Positions 1-11,540 of a stretch of DNA of 64,000 nucleotides are shown in pieces (the stretch's first letter is position 1; every line of letters begins with the position of its first letter). Under the pieces are notes generated by a model, which was given only the letters and a program-made list of their open reading frames with translations, had not been told where the DNA came from and did no database searches. Both the position numbers and the translations under genes were made by a program. Origin of the DNA: Tipula vernalis (taxonomy: Eukaryota; Arthropoda; Insecta; Diptera; Tipulidae); contig OY282558.1 of the NCBI GenBank assembly GCA_958295665.1, forward strand, positions 333,099,106-333,163,105, in the 5' to 3' direction.

Positions 1-1131
1 ATAAAAATTCGACCACTTATCAACTGCGTACGACGACGATGCTTAGAATTTCCGGTGGAAGAAACTGTTTCTGTTGATGAACAGATAATACCATTTAAAG
101 GTCGGTTGAATATTAAGCAATATGTTAAGGGTAAACCATGTCCTTGGGGTCTCAAAGTATTTGTTTTGTGTGGAAAATCAGGATATCCCTATGATTTTGT
201 TTTATACCAGGGAACACAAACGGAGATTTCAAGTTTTGATCGTGTGCGTGTAGGTCTTGGCGCAGCAGTGGTGCTTCATTTAATAAGTCGCCTTAAATTA
301 CCAGGCCACACACTCTTTTTTGATAACTTTTTCTCCAGTTATCAGTTATTTGAAATGCGCTCGCAGAAGCAAATTAACGCAGCTGGCACAATCAGAATTA
401 ATAGGTTTAATAATCCAAACTTTAGCACAGACTCGGTATTGAAAAAGCAAGGGCGGGGTAGTGCTGAAGAAATTGTCAATCGGGATGGTAATATTGTATT
501 GGTGAAGTGGCAAGATAACAGATCAGTGCACCTAGCATCCAACTATTGCGGGATAGGCCTACTAGAAAAGGTAAAACGTTGGGACAAAAAAGATAAAAAG
601 TATGTTGAGATTAGTCAGCCTACAATTGTAAAGAAGTACAATGATGGGATGGGTGGTGTGGATCTCTTTGACCAGTACATGAGTTACTACCGCATATTTA
701 TTAAATCAAATAAATGGACACTTCGTGTAATGACTCATTTTATTGATGTTGCGCTATGTGCTAGTTATCTAGAATACAAGAAGCAATGCGAAAATAACAA
801 ATTAACAATTAACGACACATTGAGCCTTGTTGAATTTAAATTAAATGTTGCCCATAGTCTGACCAACGTACAACTACATAATAGGAAACGATTAAACGAA
901 GATTCAGAATTAGATCTCGATTCGGTTCGCCGTTGTCATGAAGTAAGGCCAGTAGCAGATATTCGTTTCGATGGCTTTAACCATCTACCAAAATTTGAGG
1001 AATCACATTCCGCATATCGGTGTAAACGACTTAGCTGTTCATCACGCTCCAGAATTGTCTGCATTAAATGTAAAGTGCATTTGTGTATAACTAGAAAAAA
1101 TAATTGTTTTTTATTATTCCACACTAAATAG
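1..1131 (+). CDS. piggyBac transposase, C-terminal part (cut by window start)
   Basis: This is a cut-and-paste transposase of the piggyBac family, which excises and inserts at TTAA. The frame is open from base 1 with no start codon, so the N-terminus lies outside the window; a GTG at 55 is only an internal codon. Counting from base 55, the catalytic aspartates are recognisable at residue 8 (SVDEQIIPFKGR), residue 90 (FFDNFF) and residue 203 (GGVDLFDQ). The last 35 residues form the family's cysteine-rich zinc-binding tail, which binds the element ends. The frame has no internal stop and ends with the family's usual C-terminus (NCFLLFHTK), so this copy could be recent or recently active. The matching right end of the element lies about 400 bp downstream. 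Confidence 0.88.
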   Translation: MKIRPLINCVRRRCLEFPVEETVSVDEQIIPFKGRLNIKQYVKGKPCPWGLKVFVLCGKSGYPYDFVLYQGTQTEISSFDRVRVGLGAAVVLHLISRLKLPGHTLFFDNFFSSYQLFEMRSQKQINAAGTIRINRFNNPNFSTDSVLKKQGRGSAEEIVNRDGNIVLVKWQDNRSVHLASNYCGIGLLEKVKRWDKKDKKYVEISQPTIVKKYNDGMGGVDLFDQYMSYYRIFIKSNKWTLRVMTHFIDVALCASYLEYKKQCENNKLTINDTLSLVEFKLNVAHSLTNVQLHNRKRLNEDSELDLDSVRRCHEVRPVADIRFDGFNHLPKFEESHSAYRCKRLSCSSRSRIVCIKCKVHLCITRKNNCFLLFHTK

Positions 1132-1530
1132 TTTTTAGGCATAACATACTTGTTATTTTTCAATTAATTTATGAAATTGTTGTAACTTTTTATTTTATTT
1201 GCGATTTTACTTCCTTTTATTTGCAAACGTAAGACTGAATTAAATTTATTTTTATTAGAAATAAGTTAAATAACATTTGATAACTAAAATGTGATTTTAT
1301 TTAAAATAAAACTTGAAATAAATAGTACTGAAAATTATTTTGTCTTATCATTTTACTTTGTAACTGTTTGGTCGATTTGGCACCATATGTTGCCACGCCG
1401 TAACTTTCTTGGCAGCAGCCATAATGTAATTTTATTGATATATTTGAATTCTACGACCCCAAATTAACTAAAAACCACATAAAAACAGTGATTAAATTTT
1501 TAAACGAAGGTTCGGGTCTGAAAGGGTTAA
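1132..1530. mobile_element. piggyBac 3' non-coding region and right terminus with TTAA
   Basis: About 400 bp of AT-rich sequence separate the transposase stop from a terminus reading GTCTGAAAGGG, ending at 1526 and followed by TTAA at 1527-1530. A CCC/GGG tip next to TTAA is the piggyBac signature. The left end is outside the window. Confidence 0.7.
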
Positions 1531-1657
1531 ATCATGATGTTTTAGTGTTGGTATGTATACCTAAACCAAATAAAAATAAAGGTATTGTTATTCCTTTCTG
1601 ACTGCTTTGTTTTAATGCAACCAATTTCTTTTTAAGCTTCATTTAAAATTATTTAAA

Positions 1658-1865
1658 AGGGTGTCCCGGACAACCAGGACACCTTTTATACAGAATTATT
1701 TTTAAAATTTTAGTTTACAATCAAATTTGGCCTTGGAAATATGTTACATCTAAGTATGAAAAATAATGTTTTAGGATTAACGGTAATTAAAAAAAGATAA
1801 ATAAAAAATATTGTATACAAAAAATGATTAATTTTTAAAATCGTCCGGGACTTTTTGGACACCCT
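1658..1865. mobile_element. Small MITE-like element with AGGGTGTCC inverted ends
   Basis: The 208-bp segment begins with AGGGTGTCC and ends with GGACACCCT. A second inverted match (TCCCGGAC against GTCCGGGA) lies just inside each end. The interior is AT-rich and non-coding. No clear target duplication is visible, so the superfamily is unassigned. Confidence 0.45.
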
Positions 1866-2274
1866 ACATAAGTATACATGTATTCAATCAAATAAAACCA
1901 AAATACATTACCACATATACACAACTGCGTACATAAATAAATATGAATGGGTATAAAGAAATTAAAAGCAACAAAATTCAACGATCGAAAAAAGATCTTG
2001 AATAAGGTGCAATGAATAAAGAGGTTTGCTCTGTGGTCTAAAAAAAATAATAAGGTAATTCCTCTTATATTCTAATTTTCTCTATGGTGATAATTATTTC
2101 AGCTGTAATAATTTTTACATAATTTTGTATGCAACCAAATTATTACAGCGACTACATTTTATCATTTTGACGTTTCTGTAATAATGACATAAGTATGCGT
2201 AGTGCAATAGATTTTTTTGCCGTAATCTAATAATTTTTTCCAAAAGAAAAGCAGACTTAATTTATTAAGGGAAA
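1866..2274. other. AT-rich, no feature seen
   Basis: No coding frame, repeat or RNA gene is recognised here. It may contain the unseen left end of the Harbinger element that follows. Confidence 0.5.
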
Positions 2275-2957
2275 ATGACGGACCAATCGAAGTATCAACG
2301 GAGTAAGCAAATAAAAATGTTTGTACATATTTATGTAAATAGTGAGCGAAGACGGAACAAAAAGACTAACAAAAGCACGAATCGAAAACGATCACCTTTT
2401 TAAACAAAAATTGTATAGAAGGAATGAAAACTGGACGTAAGTTAATCTTCTGATTAAAAAATAAACCATTTCACTATGTTTTTCTAAATATTTTAGAATA
2501 ATTAGAGACAAGGCGAATTTAAAAGATTTCACCGCCGAACATCTCAGGGTGAAATGGAATAATTTATATAAATAATACACAGTAAGAAACATATTTTTGC
2601 TTTAATTATAATATGTATAAATATTTACTGAGTTTTTTTTTTAAATTTTAGGAGTTAGCAAATCAAACATGTGGAAATAACAGCTGCCAATTGAGAGTAC
2701 TTCACTTTGATGCATTCGTATGCGTCTAGCCGCCATGAAATTCACCCAGCGCTGGTATGGCAAAAAGCACCCCGTCACGTGTAACCCCAGTAGCAAGTGA
2801 ATTTATACCCAATTCGGAAACTGACCAAACAACTACAGAAGCACGAGAAGCAAGGGAACCAGGGTTAATGGAACCGGGCAATAGTCGGCAGCTTGCCGAC
2901 ACAAAGGAAATAAAAAAAAGGTGCATTCAAGAATCCATTTTCCACAAATATAAGTAA
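2275..2957 (+). pseudogene. SANT/Myb-like DNA-binding protein of a Harbinger element, spliced, decayed
   Basis: Four exon-like blocks fit together: 2275-2302, 2343-2436, 2497-2581 and 2652 to about 2957. Each gap has GT and AG borders. Joining the first three keeps one reading frame (CGG A|TG, then TGG AC|A), starting at the ATG at 2275. The result resembles the trihelix/SANT domain used by PIF/Harbinger second ORFs: LTKARIENDHLF, then NENWT, then DFTAEHLRVKWNNLYK. Breaks include a TAA after NNLYK, a TGA where a tryptophan is expected near 2686, and a frame change before the polar tail at 2757-2957. In autonomous Harbinger elements this protein helps the transposase bind the ends. A Harbinger transposase remnant lies convergently downstream. 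The first intron would be only 40 nt, which is unusually short. Confidence 0.6.
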
Positions 2958-3299
2958 GAATGCAAGAGGTATAAAAAAGAAACCAAACATTTCTTTAATT
3001 TTTTATAAGGCTTTTCTAATTTTATTGGAATGCCTTGTTATATGTCACCTCTGGGAGATTCAAATTAATATATTTACTTATTATATAACTTATTTGACTG
3101 TAATTGGGCAATGAATTTTTGTTGAAATATTGAATTTGAAACAGCTATTGCAATTTTTTTTACTTAATTAAAACATAAAATTATTATTTTTTAAACATTT
3201 TTATTTATGGAATTGAAATAAATTTTTTTTCTCTTTAATCTTGAGTGTAAAAATATTTAGAAAAGTTGTCTCTTAAATCAATACCCAATTGCTGATCTT

Positions 3300-3960
3300 T
3301 ATCTAAAGATTAGGCAATTTCTTCTTCACTAGGTTCACTGAATGCTTCAAGATCTGCATCTGATAATAAAGGCAAATTATCATTTGTCATTATGCAGATA
3401 TTACGGAATTTAAAGCAAACAGCAACTGTCCTAACGATATTTTCGATTTTAGGTTGTAAAGCACCTGTATTTTCATTTTCCCAAAGGTGCACTCTACAAT
3501 AATGCGTGCATCGCTAAACACTTTATTAAACAATTTTTTAACATTGTTTTAGTTTTCTTTGAAAACTGGACTGAAGTACAAAACACGGGAATCGTGTACT
3601 GAACCCGGATACCCAATGGAAACATCCACAAACTTAAAGTTAGAAACATAGCTGTCTTCTCAAAAATTGTTGTTCGTGCTCGTCGATTGAACTTACGACC
3701 AATACTTGGTAATTTGTTTCGCTTGACAACGCTATGACCTTAGGCGTTATATTAACTGCCGTAAAGTTCAACAGTTTTTGAACAATATTACAAACATTGG
3801 ATCTTCTGTAGCTATTCTGTAGCTTGTGCCACTTGCCAACCACACCAAGAATATTAGTAATTTGTTTTTTGGGCCCCAACCGACATTTTTGTTTGGCAAA
3901 AACTTGCTGATTTAAACGAAGGTTTTCGACGAAATTCTTAGGTGCATCTTCGTCACTGCA
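3300..3960 (-). pseudogene. PIF/Harbinger transposase remnant
   Basis: On the minus strand, three pieces in two frames match the C-terminal half of a Harbinger (DDE_4/HARBI1-like) transposase. They are GYPGSVHDSRVLYFSPVF (about 3560-3640), FNKVFSDARIIVECTFG (about 3490-3540) and the stretch ending in LPLLSDADLEAFSEPSEEEIA (3310-3490). The second catalytic aspartate is in the SVHDSR block and the acidic residue of the third motif is in IVECTFG. Frameshifts and a stop lie between the blocks, so it is inactive. The N-terminal part upstream (3640-3960) is open in places but not clearly recognisable. It converges with the SANT-like gene at 2275-2957, giving the usual two-gene Harbinger content. 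Confidence 0.72.
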
Positions 3961-4299
3961 TCATCGTAGGTCAAGATTGGTCGAACAATGCTGACGGTGG
4001 AAGGCATGGTGTTAGTCGCTACAATCAGTATAACATTAAAAAATAACAATACCATTTATCAGTTTGGATCCATTAATATAGCACACGCCTGGTTACGGTC
4101 TCTTCGCAATAAATTCATATTTAAATTCCACTTCAATCATTATTTTCTATTAATTTTAATAAAACCTCGATCAAAATGTTTACGTTTCTTTATTTTGATA
4201 TATCAAAATTATTATGTCAAAATTATATCAGTATTCGGATGCAAACGAACTTATTACAAAATATGGAAAGGAAAATTATTTCATGTACGTGAAAATTAT
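3961..4299. other. No convincing feature
   Basis: An open frame at 3988-4308 has no family resemblance and AT-driven composition. The stretch may include the end of the Harbinger element. Confidence 0.4.
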
Positions 4300-5477
4300 T
4301 ACTGTTAAAGTTAGCCGAAAGTTGCCAGCCGAACTGGAAAGTCGATAATGCAGATTGCGTTACTCCAGCCGAAAGTAAAAGAAAAGGTGATGCAGATTGT
4401 CTAATACCAGCCGAAAGTTTCCATCCGAAAGTAAAAAGTCGATAATGCAGATTATGATATTAACATTCCAGCCGAAAATAAAAAATTTAGTAGTTATCAG
4501 CCGAAAGTAAATAGGATAAATGGATTTAAATAAAAAAATGTATAAATAGTTTTACGTGTAAAACTTTTCTTAACCTATTCGTAGAAAATATCGGAAAATT
4601 AGAAGAATCCACAAAATTGGAAAAAAATCAGTCTCTAGAGTATATATCTGAAGTTGAATAGTATTTATGTGATTTGTCAATAGCTATCGAATGAAAAAAT
4701 TCTGTTCGTTTCCCGAGGGAAATCTCGGAAAATTCGATTTTCCAAAAATTATTAGAAAATGTCTATAAAATCAGCCTCTAGAGTGTTATGTCTGGAGATG
4801 AATTGCATCGATGTGATATGTCAATAGCTATCGCAGGAAAAAAATTCAGTTCAAGTTTCCCGTGGGAAATCTCGGAAAATTCGATTTTCCAAAAATCATT
4901 AGAAAATTTGTATAAAATCAGCCTCTAGCGTGTTATGTCTGGAGATGGATTACATTGATGTGACTTGTCAATAGCTATCGCAGGAAAAATATTCAGTTCA
5001 AGTTTCCTGTCGGAAATTTGAATTTTTTTCCTGCGATAGCTATTGACAATTCACATCAATGCAATTCATCTCCATACATAACACTCTAGAGGCTGATTTT
5101 ATACAAATTTTCTAATAAATTTTGGAAAAACGAATTTTCCGAGATTTCCCACGGGAAACTTGAACTGAATTTTTTTCCTGCGATAGCTATTGACAAACCA
5201 CATCAATGCAATCCATCTCCAGACATAACACTCTAGAGGCTGATTTTATACACATTTTCTAATAATTTTTGGAAAATCGAATTTTCCGAGATTTCCCACG
5301 GGAAACTTGAACTGATTTTTTTTCCTGCGATAGCTATTGACAAATCACATCATTGCAATCCATCTTCAGACATAACACTCTAGAGCCTGATTTAAATTCG
5401 GCTGGAATGTCAATAACATAATCTGCATTATCGACTTTTCACTTTCAGCTGAAAACCTTCGGCTAACTTAAACAGGG
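4300..5477. mobile_element. Foldback-type element, copy 1 (147-bp units in opposed arms)
   Basis: The two ends are inverted copies of one sequence: CTGTTAAAGTTAGCCGAAAG on the left, and its complement at 5450-5477 on the right. Inside each end come short modules containing CCAGCCGAAAGT and GTCGATAATGCAGATT. The core is a tandem repeat with a 147-bp period (for example the CGATTTTCC motif at 4735 and 4882). Its orientation flips at about 5015, so the whole element can fold into a long hairpin. There is no coding capacity. The same family forms the larger copy at 37966-41552. No matching target duplication was found for this copy. Confidence 0.8.
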
Positions 5478-6194
5478 CAAACAAAAAAAAAATAATCTCA
5501 CAGACTTCGAACACGTCCTAAACAAAAGGATTACCGGGAATTTCTTTTCATCGATGTAAATATTGTAATCTGTGATAAAAAAATAGTGCACTTTTTATTT
5601 AAATTAAAAAAAAAAAATTGTTGTTGTTGGTTGCATAGAAACCGTACGATTTATTTACAATTACTTTTATCAGGCCCGTTTTTAGAAAAGTTATTTTTAA
5701 TAATAAAACTTAATTTATTAAAAAAGTTGAATCTAAAAATTATTATACGTGTATTTACAACTAAATTAAAAATACTTTTTAAACTTTAATTGTTTTATTT
5801 TAAGCAACCCACTTCATTCCAATCCATTGAATAAAAATCTAAATATGGTCCTAATCTATTTAAGTCGTTCTCTTTTTTACACAGACATTTTCATGCTCCA
5901 CGTTTGCTTTTTTCCAGTCTACCTGTTTTAACGTCTATGATTAGAAACAAAACAAAATACACGCGTTCTTTAAATATTAAATATTATAATCTTAGTGAGA
6001 TGTGGAATTGGCACATACCATTAAGCAAAACCAACAAAAATGTTTAAACAAACTGTACTATTGCGATCCAAACACAAAATAAAAGCTACTATTTCTGTAT
6101 TAGTGTCTTGACCCAGTATAATCTTTACATACTAGCCAGAATTAAATATTTAATTCGTTTAATCACCTAATATGCAATCGATCCCAACGATGCA
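5478..6194. other. AT-rich; holds part of a dispersed repeat
   Basis: No gene is recognised. The segment about 5955-6060, with TTAAATATTAAATATTATAA, resembles 47870-47970. The end of that match (GCAAAACCAACAAAAATGTT) also resembles the tips of the 5.3-kb element at 8373-13639. An open frame at 5586-5789 is low-complexity and not credible. Confidence 0.45.
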
Positions 6195-6561
6195 TTTTAA
6201 TGTGTTTAACACGTAGACAGATGTCCCCTACACATTCTACGTACGCGGTAGGCAAATGGAATATTAAATTCAAATTTTTGACACTACTATAAAATTGTGG
6301 CTCGAAGTTGTACTTCAATGCTTGAATATACCTAATTATGAATTTTTAATTTTTATTTGAAGTTAATATTTCCAAAAATTGTAAGAAAATTTATCCAGTT
6401 TCGAACTGATGAGCTTTTTGATTATGAAAAAATCCATCTTCTCATCAAGTCGCGACGACTGGACTGATTATAACACAATTTTCATTCTTTATTAGTACTG
6501 TGCCGGTTATATTAGCGAAGTAAACTAATACAGCCAAATTAGTTTTAATGTGTTTAACACG
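6195..6561. repeat. 19-bp direct repeats flanking a ~330-bp segment
   Basis: TTTTAATGTGTTTAACACG occurs exactly at 6195-6213 and 6543-6561. The DNA between carries at 6335-6430 a partial copy of the hairpin MITE seen whole at 20255-20395. A direct repeat of this length is compatible with a retroposon-type target duplication, but no poly-A or simple-repeat tail is visible. Confidence 0.45.
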
Positions 6562-6978
6562 CAGAAGTACACCCCCGTTTAGAAGTTTAAGACCACTGCA
6601 AAAAAATGTTGTTTAATGAATTTTCAACAATCATATTCTCAAATTGGCTTTTATAGGTAATGCAATTGACGCATTACTTATGGAATTTTTTTTTCGTGTT
6701 ATGTAAATTTTTTTTCATATTATGGAAAAAATTTTAGTTTTTTTTTTTTATGCGTTTTCTTTTATGTGATCCCTATCCACCGCACAAAAACAAGCTTGAG
6801 TGTACTAAACAAAATAACGATAGGGAATAAAACACGGAGTTTCTCTAAATATAAAAATTTGAAAAATCACGTTATTTTTTTAGTATATAAAAAGAGCAGA
6901 AAATTTTCCATCCTCAGTATAATTTAAATTATCTTGGTGAAGTCTTATTTAGCCATTAAAACTAAATAGTAATAAAAC

Positions 6979-7487
6979 GTGGGACGAAATAATGAATTAT
7001 TGGTAATAGTACGTGCGCACATCATTTTACTTTATAGTCGAGGAGAGTCTGAGCGGAACGTCGCTAAAGAACTTCGTATTTCACAGACAGTAGTTCACGG
7101 AAATATTGAGCGGTACAGAAAAAAGACTTGCGTATCGCCATCAACAGCAAGCGAAACAGAAGATTTATTATTAAGAGATAGCTGTGGGAGTCTGGTCTAT
7201 ATGGTCGAGTAGCTAAGAAAAAACCATTTCTTCGGATACAAAATAAAAAGAAGCGTTTGCAGTGGGCCATATTGCCTTAAGATTGGACAATTGAACAATT
7301 CAAAAATGTTCTTTGGACCGATGAGTCAAAATTTCAATTTTGGCACTAACCGAAAAGTTTATGTGCGGTGTTCTACAAACGAAAAAGTGCTAGAGCAGTG
7401 CAAAGATCCAGCAATCAAGCGCGGAGGTGACTCTGTGCTAATCTGGGGAGACATTTACCAAGTCGATGAAAATTTAAGAAGAATATA
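6979..7487 (+). pseudogene. Tc1-like transposase, N-terminal half
   Basis: A helix-turn-helix segment (RNVAKELRISQTVVHGNI) at about 7045-7100 is followed, after a frame change, by VAKKKPFLRIQNKKKR. Next comes the first catalytic motif WTDESKFQFW at about 7310-7340, then KRGGDSVLIWG at about 7420-7450. These are the standard blocks of an IS630/Tc1 transposase up to the strand before the second aspartate. At least two frameshifts or stops are present. The reading frame is cut at 7487 by the nested insertion and resumes at 19696. The start codon is uncertain because no clear ATG leads the helix-turn-helix. Confidence 0.75.
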
Positions 7488-7833
7488 CAGGCATACTTCG
7501 ATTAACGCTACCTCTTTTAGCGCTGTTTCGTTATAGCGCTCTTTTGTTTTATGGAAAAAAGTTTTTCTTTGTTTAATTTCATATGATAAATGTTACTATG
7601 TATTTAGAAAAGCAAAACAGGAAATGTTTTTTATGATACCTACATGTCAACCAATTGCTTGATATAGGAACAGAATTTATTATAAGTTGTATCGTACAAA
7701 TAAAAACAATTTAACAGAACTTTATGTGAGTAACTCATTCACCGGTAGTCAACATGTTAAAACTAAATTTATAATTCGTGGAATCTCTGTTTTTGAAAAA
7801 AAAAAAAAAATATCAACGTACCCCATATTTTAG

Positions 7834-8372
7834 CACAGAATACAATATACAGAAGCATAATCTCTGAGGCGATCCGATGAGTACTAACTAAAAATCGAAG
7901 AATTTGTAGGGTAAATGAATGTTCATTCAACGGTCCAACCATATATAATTTGAAAATTTTATATTTTCTCTTTCCTTCTTTCATTATATTGAATTTGATC
8001 GAACGAAAATCATTTACAAAACAAACGTTTTGAATGTGTGCAAGATTTTTTTTATACAATTTAAGAAAAATTTATTCAATTTTATTCTTACTGTAGTGGT
8101 ATTTGTGTAACATAAAATAATATTTGGATTCATACAGTAAAAATCCTTTACTGAAACTCTTATCCAAATGTATTATACTAATAAGGAAATGTTTATTTTG
8201 ATCCTTGCTGTATAGTGTATCTTAAAATGTAAACAAATGAAAAATAATAAAAGAATGCAATGCGTTATCTCGTTCTATCAGGGAATATATGTGTACGACA
8301 AACAAGAAAGCAATGAAAACACAAAATGAATATACATATGCATATAAAACTAGAAACGATGATTGTATTGAG
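7834..8372. repeat. Left long inverted arm (pairs with ~19050-19610)
   Basis: This segment is the reverse complement of about 19050-19610, with few differences over roughly 540 bp. It continues at 13640-13800 after the later insertion, pairing with 18960-19070. Frames seen in it (7769-8059 minus, 8289-8471 plus) have counterparts in the other arm and no family resemblance, so I treat them as non-coding. The left side also holds about 300 bp (7530-7830) without counterpart on the right. Confidence 0.75.
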
Positions 8373-9674
8373 TCAAAACCAACAAAAATGTTTATACAAG
8401 CCGTCTCGTTCGCTTCTTACACAGGGGTGCTATTCTTGAACCATTACGAAAACTTTCGTATTGCGAGTTAGTGTCAAAGTATTACGAAAACTCTAAAATC
8501 GTATTCTTGAAATCGAATTACGAAAATTTTCGCAACGGAACGTTACTAAAATTTTCGTAATGGTTTTTTCGTTTCCAATTGCATTTCGTAATGAAATCAT
8601 TTGGATTTTTGTGTTAATTATATTGATAAGGATGTTCATAAAACTCAATATTTTCTATTCTCAATATTTTATAAAAAAGTGAAAACAAAAGGGTACCTTT
8701 TTTTTCTTTGTTTCACGTGTTCTTAAAAATATGTATTATTTATTTCGAGATAACGATGTACATAACTATGCATTCGGTTTTGTTTACTACCTAACTAGAA
8801 CAAAACCATATTTTCTTCTAAATTTTTGTATTTACATGTCGTATACCTAAATCTCGGGATATTTTTTTAAATGCTTGACCACTTTCTAATTTTAAACAAT
8901 ACGTGTAACGGTATGAGATTTTTTCGTAATTGACAATTGGCTATAGCGGACAAAAATGGAATATTTGATTCAATACAACAAAAATATGTTATTTAAAGCT
9001 ATATTGCCTATTTAACTTTTATATTTATTTGTTAAAATTGTAATGATTGAAAATTAATTAATGCAATGTGTAATTTAAAGTGTGATTTTTATCATTCATT
9101 AAGTTCATTTGGAATAATTTTGTTTTATCATTTTAAATGCCTTGTCTTCAAACATTACGAAAATTTTCGTAATGCACAATATTTTCGTAATCGTAATGGT
9201 GAAATCATAAATTGGTATTCTTGAAGCCATTACGAAAATTACGAAGAGAGGAATAAAAAACTAAGAAGATTTCGAAAGAGATGATTAAAAATGTTAGTTT
9301 AGTTTAGTATAATTGAGAATATTAAGCGAAGCGGACGCTTTCTTTACTTAAAATTATAAATTGTTGTGAATTTTTGTCAATAATGGTTTATTTATTAATA
9401 TTAAATTAAATATATTAAAAATGATTGTGTATGCTACTTTTTCTTTTAAAGGGAAAATTACTTCGGTCTAAAAAGACCAATGTATTGAAATCTTGTCAAA
9501 AATGACCAAAAATTTGTTTGATCCAAAATCATTTATCTCGACGTTTTGAAAGTCCTTGAGTCCGAAAAAAAAAAAAAAATATGTCTGTCCGTCTTTCTGG
9601 ACGTCTGGATGTACCCATGATATCTCGAGAATCGCTTATCCGATTTAGAATTTTTTTTTCCAAAAATCTGTTTT

Positions 9675-9790
9675 TATGGTACGGCGGTACATATGATTGT
9701 ATGATGGTACGATTGAACGATGATATAATGTTATGTCGTGTATGATGGCATGATGGTTTGATGGTATGGTAGTACGATGATATGATCCTA
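9675..9790. repeat. Degenerate ATGATGGTATG minisatellite, left copy
   Basis: Imperfect 10-12 bp units of the type TGATGGTATG run up to the sequence CCTATGCAATGCCACTACAT. A second array of the same units, on the same strand, lies at 12585-12690 next to the inverted counterpart of that sequence. Confidence 0.5.
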
Positions 9791-10545
9791 TGCAATGCCA
9801 CTACATAAAAAGCCATGAAAAAAAAACTTGTAGTGGTGTTAAGGCAATAAAGATTTTTATTTTCGAATGGAACGTAAACACAATCATATGGGATTTTGTG
9901 TTGCCTTTATTTTCAATTTAAATGAAAATTTTTATTGATAAATAAAAATAATTTTAAATTAAATACAATCTGTTTCGTCGGCAAGTGACCCCTTGTGTGT
10001 TGGTGATAGCTTTTCACATTTTTCATCATATCTCCCAAGTTATGGGCTCGATTTTAATTCTGTTTGCGGTTTTTTTAAAGCTTATGAGTCACTTTATTGG
10101 TTAATTTGCACACTAAGCCAGGTTTTTCTAAAGAATGTAACAAATTATGGGAAAATCACATTTTTTTACTTAAACGATTTTTTTATTTAATAAAACCTCT
10201 ACTTGTTAAAAAAAATGAACTGTAAGTCGAAAAAATGTCCCATGGCGTGGTTATTTTATTTATAATTATTAAAACATTGTTACTACCTAACTCATAAAAT
10301 ATTCGAACACCAATTTGTCGAAAAAATGGTGTTTGTAGCCGTTTAGGTAGAGTGATGTTATCTAACCAACTCTTTTAAATGATTGAAAACTCAAATTGGT
10401 AAGTAATAATAAATAGTTCAGTTGTTCGCTAACCGATCGTGTGACACTGTCACACATGTACTCTCAGTGTTCTGTGTTTTAACAATTTTAAGTTTGTGTG
10501 AAAATTAAAAGGACAGTTTGTGTTAAGTAAACGCTTAATCATTAC

Positions 10546-11540
10546 AATGACACATTTGCGTGATCTACCACCTTCTCATGTAGCCGATATGCATTTTGTA
10601 AACCTGTTCTGTAATGGAAATGCACGCATTGCTGTCGAAAAATACAGGCGTCGATATCCAACAGGCCAGTACTTGGGTATAGGACATTCATTGCAATACA
10701 TCGACGTTTTCCCGAACAAGGATTATTCCAACAACAACACGAGTCCAGCGTGAATATTAACGTACACGTTGGAAGAGGATTTATTACGATTAATACGCGC
10801 TGACCCTACGACAAGTATCAGCCGCCTGTCGATAAGATTAGGCATATCGAGGTCAAGAAGCCCTTAATTCTTAACACTTCCGTCGTGCTCAACATCTAGG
10901 AAATGTGGACCATCGTGCCAGATCAGTTTTGTGTAACTGGATAATTTCACAGCAAAGAAGTGATGTCAATTTTATAAGGAGAATATTGTAGACAGATAAA
11001 GCTACTTTCACCAGGGCGGGTATAACAAATTATAGAAACCTCCATGTTTGCGCCGTCGAAAACCCAAACGTCGTAAGGGAGACAGCTTTCCAGAGCCAAT
11101 TTGCTATAAATGTATGGGCGGGAATGATCCACGATTAACTTATCGGACCTTACGTGGTAATAAACAGGCTTGATCAACATGTATTATTACAATTTTCAGG
11201 AATCACGTTGTCATGGAAAAAGTGCCATTGTTGAGGAGAAGGCGAATGCAGCTGCAATTAGATGGAGCTCCAGCACATTTTGCAAAGATAATACTTTATA
11301 ATTTGAATGAAAATAATCTACGGTGGATCGTTAGAGGAGGTCCTGTAGCCTGGCCGCCAAGGTCCCCTGATCTTACGCCCCTAGATTTTTATTTCTGACA
11401 GCAAGAATTTTCGCTGCTGCAGCAGAAACAAGAGGCAACCCTTAACAATTGCGTTGGACAACAACTAGTGGGATCAGGAGAGCCCTTGTTTGTTTACAAG
11501 AGAGTGGAGAGCATTTCGAACATGTCATTTAATATAAAAT
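10546..11540 (+). pseudogene. Mariner/IS630-like transposase remnant
   Basis: An N-terminal helix-turn-helix block starts at the ATG at 10546 (DMHFVNLFCNGNARIAVEKY). It is followed by EDLLRLIRADPTTSISRLSI at about 10776-10835. The catalytic core follows in shifted frames: TDKATFTRAGITN (first aspartate, about 10992-11030), NVWAGMIHD (about 11115-11140), LDGAPAHF (second aspartate, about 11257) and PPRSPDLTPLDFYF ending at the stop at 11398 (third acidic residue). This order is that of insect mariner-type DDE_3 transposases. Stops and frameshifts interrupt every joint and the C-terminal tail is unreadable, so it is inactive. It lies at the centre of the palindromic block 8424-13238. Confidence 0.75.

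Noticed and set aside
3988..4308. 106-codon plus-strand frame
   Set aside because: Isoleucine/lysine/phenylalanine-rich composition typical of AT-rich noise; it runs into the foldback element.
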